A DNA stretch of 64,000 nt, from contig MKSR01000012.1 of the NCBI GenBank assembly GCA_001898145.1, positions 1-64,000 on the forward strand, written 5' to 3'. Shown piece after piece: positions 62,285-64,000 of the stretch. A program made the position numbers and the translations under genes. Numbering within the stretch: position 1 is the first letter of the stretch; the number at the start of each line of letters is the position of its first letter. Under the pieces are notes generated by a model. The model had not been told where the DNA came from. It saw only the letters and a program-made list of their open reading frames with translations, and did no database searches. The DNA is from Dyadobacter sp. 50-39. Lineage in GTDB: Bacteria; Bacteroidota; Bacteroidia; Cytophagales; Spirosomataceae.

Positions 62285-62971
62285 TCACAAGTCATCCAGA
62301 TACTTCTGCCCGCCCAGGTACCGCATTTGGCGAACGATCTGATTGGTACGCTTGTTCACATACGCAGACGGATTCTTGATCGAAAAACGGATCGGGTTGG
62401 GTAGCACGGCCGCAATGCGGGCTGCCTCGTAGCGCGTGAGGCGCTTCGCAGATTTATTGTAATAACGCAGTGAAGCAGCTTCGACCCCGAAAGTCATTTT
62501 CCCCATTTCAGCCACATTCAAATACACTTCCAGAATCCGTTCCTTACTCCACAGCACTTCGATGAGGACGGTGAAGTAGGCTTCCAGGCCTTTCCGGACA
62601 AAACTCCGCCCATGCCAGAGAAAGACATTCTTCGCAACCTGCTGGGTGATGGTACTCGCCCCGCGGGCCCGCTTGCGATCCTCGGTCATGGCATTGTAAA
62701 TCTGGTCAAAATCGAAACCCCAGTGGTTGGGAAAATTCTGGTCTTCGGAGGCAACAACGGCGAGGGCCGCTTCTTTGGAAATGTTCTCGTACGGCTCCCA
62801 ATCATGGTATATCTCGGTATCCTCATCCGCCCTGAATGCGTCTATCTTCCGGGAAATCATATAAGGCGTCACCCAAACGGGCAAAAACCTCAGAATAATC
62901 ACCCAAACGATGGAAAGCACGATAAAAGCGAGGAAGACTTTGAGCGCAATAAATTGCAGACGGCGGAGCAT
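62285..62971 (-). CDS. mtgA: Monofunctional biosynthetic peptidoglycan transglycosylase
   Basis: A 228-residue GT51 enzyme that polymerises lipid II glycan strands. One N-terminal membrane helix (about 8-30) and the GT51 motifs are seen: AVVASEDQNFPNHWGFD (catalytic Glu), GASTITQQVAKNVFLW, KERILEVYLN (second catalytic Glu) and AARIAAVLPNPIRFS. It has no transpeptidase domain. Normal length. Confidence 0.96.
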   Translation of the reverse strand: MLRRLQFIALKVFLAFIVLSIVWVIILRFLPVWVTPYMISRKIDAFRADEDTEIYHDWEPYENISKEAALAVVASEDQNFPNHWGFDFDQIYNAMTEDRKRARGASTITQQVAKNVFLWHGRSFVRKGLEAYFTVLIEVLWSKERILEVYLNVAEMGKMTFGVEAASLRYYNKSAKRLTRYEAARIAAVLPNPIRFSIKNPSAYVNKRTNQIVRQMRYLGGQKYLDDL

Positions 62972-63094
62972 AAAACTTTTTTACTTCTACAAATAGAAAC
63001 CAAGTAACAAAAACAGCGTACAAAGAACAGAAACTAATCAGGTTTAGGCAAAGAAATATGCGCCTTAATCGCCAAATTTTTAAACACGCTGTTT

Positions 63095-64000
63095 ATGAAT
63101 GAAGATTTACTGAGTTTCATCTGGCGCTTCCAGTATTTCGAAAAGAAGGGGCTGGAAACCGACGAGCATATGCCGCTTTCTATTCTCCGGCCCGGCCACC
63201 GCAACACAAACGCCGGTCCGGACTTTTCCGAAGCGCGGGTTTCGATTGACGGCGTATTATGGGTCGGAAGTGTCGAAATCCATGTGAAATCATCGGACTG
63301 GCGCCTGCACGAACACCAGCATAATGGCGCCTACGATGGTGTAATACTCCACGTGGTTTGGGAGAATGACCAACCGGCGATGCGGCGGGACGGTACTGCC
63401 GTGCCGACGCTCACGTTGGACGGACTGGTGAAAGCATCGACAATCGAACGCTACCGCTGCCTGCTCGACGAGAGAGACACCGTTCCATGCAACCGCCAGT
63501 TCGGCGACGTGGATTCAATCCGAAAATATGCCATGCTGGACAGGGTATTGCTCGAAAGACTTGAACGTAAGGCAATGGAAATTCAGCAGTTGCTCGAAAC
63601 GAATCAGCAGGACTGGGAGCAGACAGCCTACCAATGGCTCGGGCGGCATTTTGGCTTTAAACTTAATGACGCCCCGTTTCAAAGACTTACTACCATTGTC
63701 CCCTGGAAAATCCTCCGTAAACACACCGATCGCCTCATTCAGGTAGAAGCGCTGCTTTTCGGCTGCTCGGGGCTTGTTCCTCCTGATTCAGAGGATATCT
63801 ATGTTCGCCAGCTCCAACAGGAGTTCCGGTTTCTGAGCGCCAAGTACCGGCTGGGCGACGATGTCATGCGTTTGCATGAATGGAAGTACGCCAGGTTGCG
63901 GCCGGCAGGCTTCCCTACGGTCAGGCTGGCGCAGTTCGCGCGGCTGCTGTGCAACACCGGTGGCTTTTTGAGCCGGTTCGTTGTTTCGGAACATTTCGAT
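63095..64000 (+). CDS. DUF2851 family protein (partial, runs off the window)
   Basis: The frame from ATG 63095 (MNEDLLSFIWRFQYFEKKGL) continues 302 codons to the edge. It shows the DUF2851 pattern: ILRPGHRNTNAGPDFSEARV, VGSVEIHVKSSDW, HVVWENDQPA and a later helical part with QWLGRHFGFK. The family is common and often single-copy in Bacteroidota; its function is unknown. Roughly the last quarter is missing. Confidence 0.88.
   Translation, partial: MNEDLLSFIWRFQYFEKKGLETDEHMPLSILRPGHRNTNAGPDFSEARVSIDGVLWVGSVEIHVKSSDWRLHEHQHNGAYDGVILHVVWENDQPAMRRDGTAVPTLTLDGLVKASTIERYRCLLDERDTVPCNRQFGDVDSIRKYAMLDRVLLERLERKAMEIQQLLETNQQDWEQTAYQWLGRHFGFKLNDAPFQRLTTIVPWKILRKHTDRLIQVEALLFGCSGLVPPDSEDIYVRQLQQEFRFLSAKYRLGDDVMRLHEWKYARLRPAGFPTVRLAQFARLLCNTGGFLSRFVVSEHFD

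Overview
The window looks like chromosome of a Bacteroidota bacterium of the order Cytophagales, close to Dyadobacter or its relatives. The support is two ECF sigma/FecR/SusC/SusD units, a GLPGLI protein with its beta-barrel partner, a Nudix-type AraR with araBAD, Bacteroidota promoter boxes (TAnnTTTG), and a tmRNA whose encoded tag reads GESTYAMAA. I could run no searches; family names rest on motifs read by eye.

Left end (1-4369), an AT-richer mobile island ending at the 3' end of the tmRNA gene. From the tmRNA leftward it holds putative integrase arm sites, a tyrosine recombinase, a 119-bp structured inverted repeat, an XRE-type regulator, and a divergent two-gene operon. That operon pairs an unusual sigma factor (979-1779) with a TnpB/Cas12f-like protein (975 down to base 1, cut by the window edge), 3 nt apart. 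Both RuvC positions that can be read in the second protein have lost their acidic residue. It is therefore best read as a nuclease-dead Cas12f (dCas12f) coupled to a sigma factor: a candidate RNA-guided transcription activator carried on an integrative element. This is the most exciting feature of the window. A guide RNA is not identified and may lie beyond the left edge.

Core region (4.9-28.8 kb): a TonB-dependent receptor, hemF and menC (convergent, overlapping), lpxK with a putative porin, miaE, an AddB-like nuclease, a PLP dehydratase, an OmpA lipoprotein, a GLPGLI protein with its outer-membrane partner, a YfcE-like phosphoesterase, an M28 peptidase with a MerR regulator, a SRPBCC protein, an acyltransferase-3, an esterase and small membrane proteins.

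Signalling operon (29.6-36.2 kb): an E1-like/nitroreductase fusion (Rv1355c type), a GNAT-like protein, a 7TM histidine kinase, a receiver-kinase hybrid and a single-domain receiver run in tightly overlapping order. A separate receiver faces them on the other strand.

Arabinose locus (37.1-42.0 kb): araB-araA-araD, with the Nudix-family AraR upstream on the same strand and a candidate operator/promoter between araR and araB.

Two consecutive nutrient-uptake units (42.2-58.8 kb): each runs sigma, anti-sigma, SusC, SusD, then a secreted phosphoesterase (calcineurin-type in the first, endonuclease/exonuclease/phosphatase type in the second). Both have a GC-rich hairpin between fecR and susC. The shared layout suggests uptake of phosphoester-containing substrates, which is inference.

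Right end (58.8-64 kb): an accessory, partly decayed stretch (a DUF6934-like pair, a truncated DUF4369-like gene, an amidohydrolase, a frameshifted fragment, a DUF5615 PIN-like gene without a normal start), then mtgA and the start of a DUF2851 gene that runs off the window.
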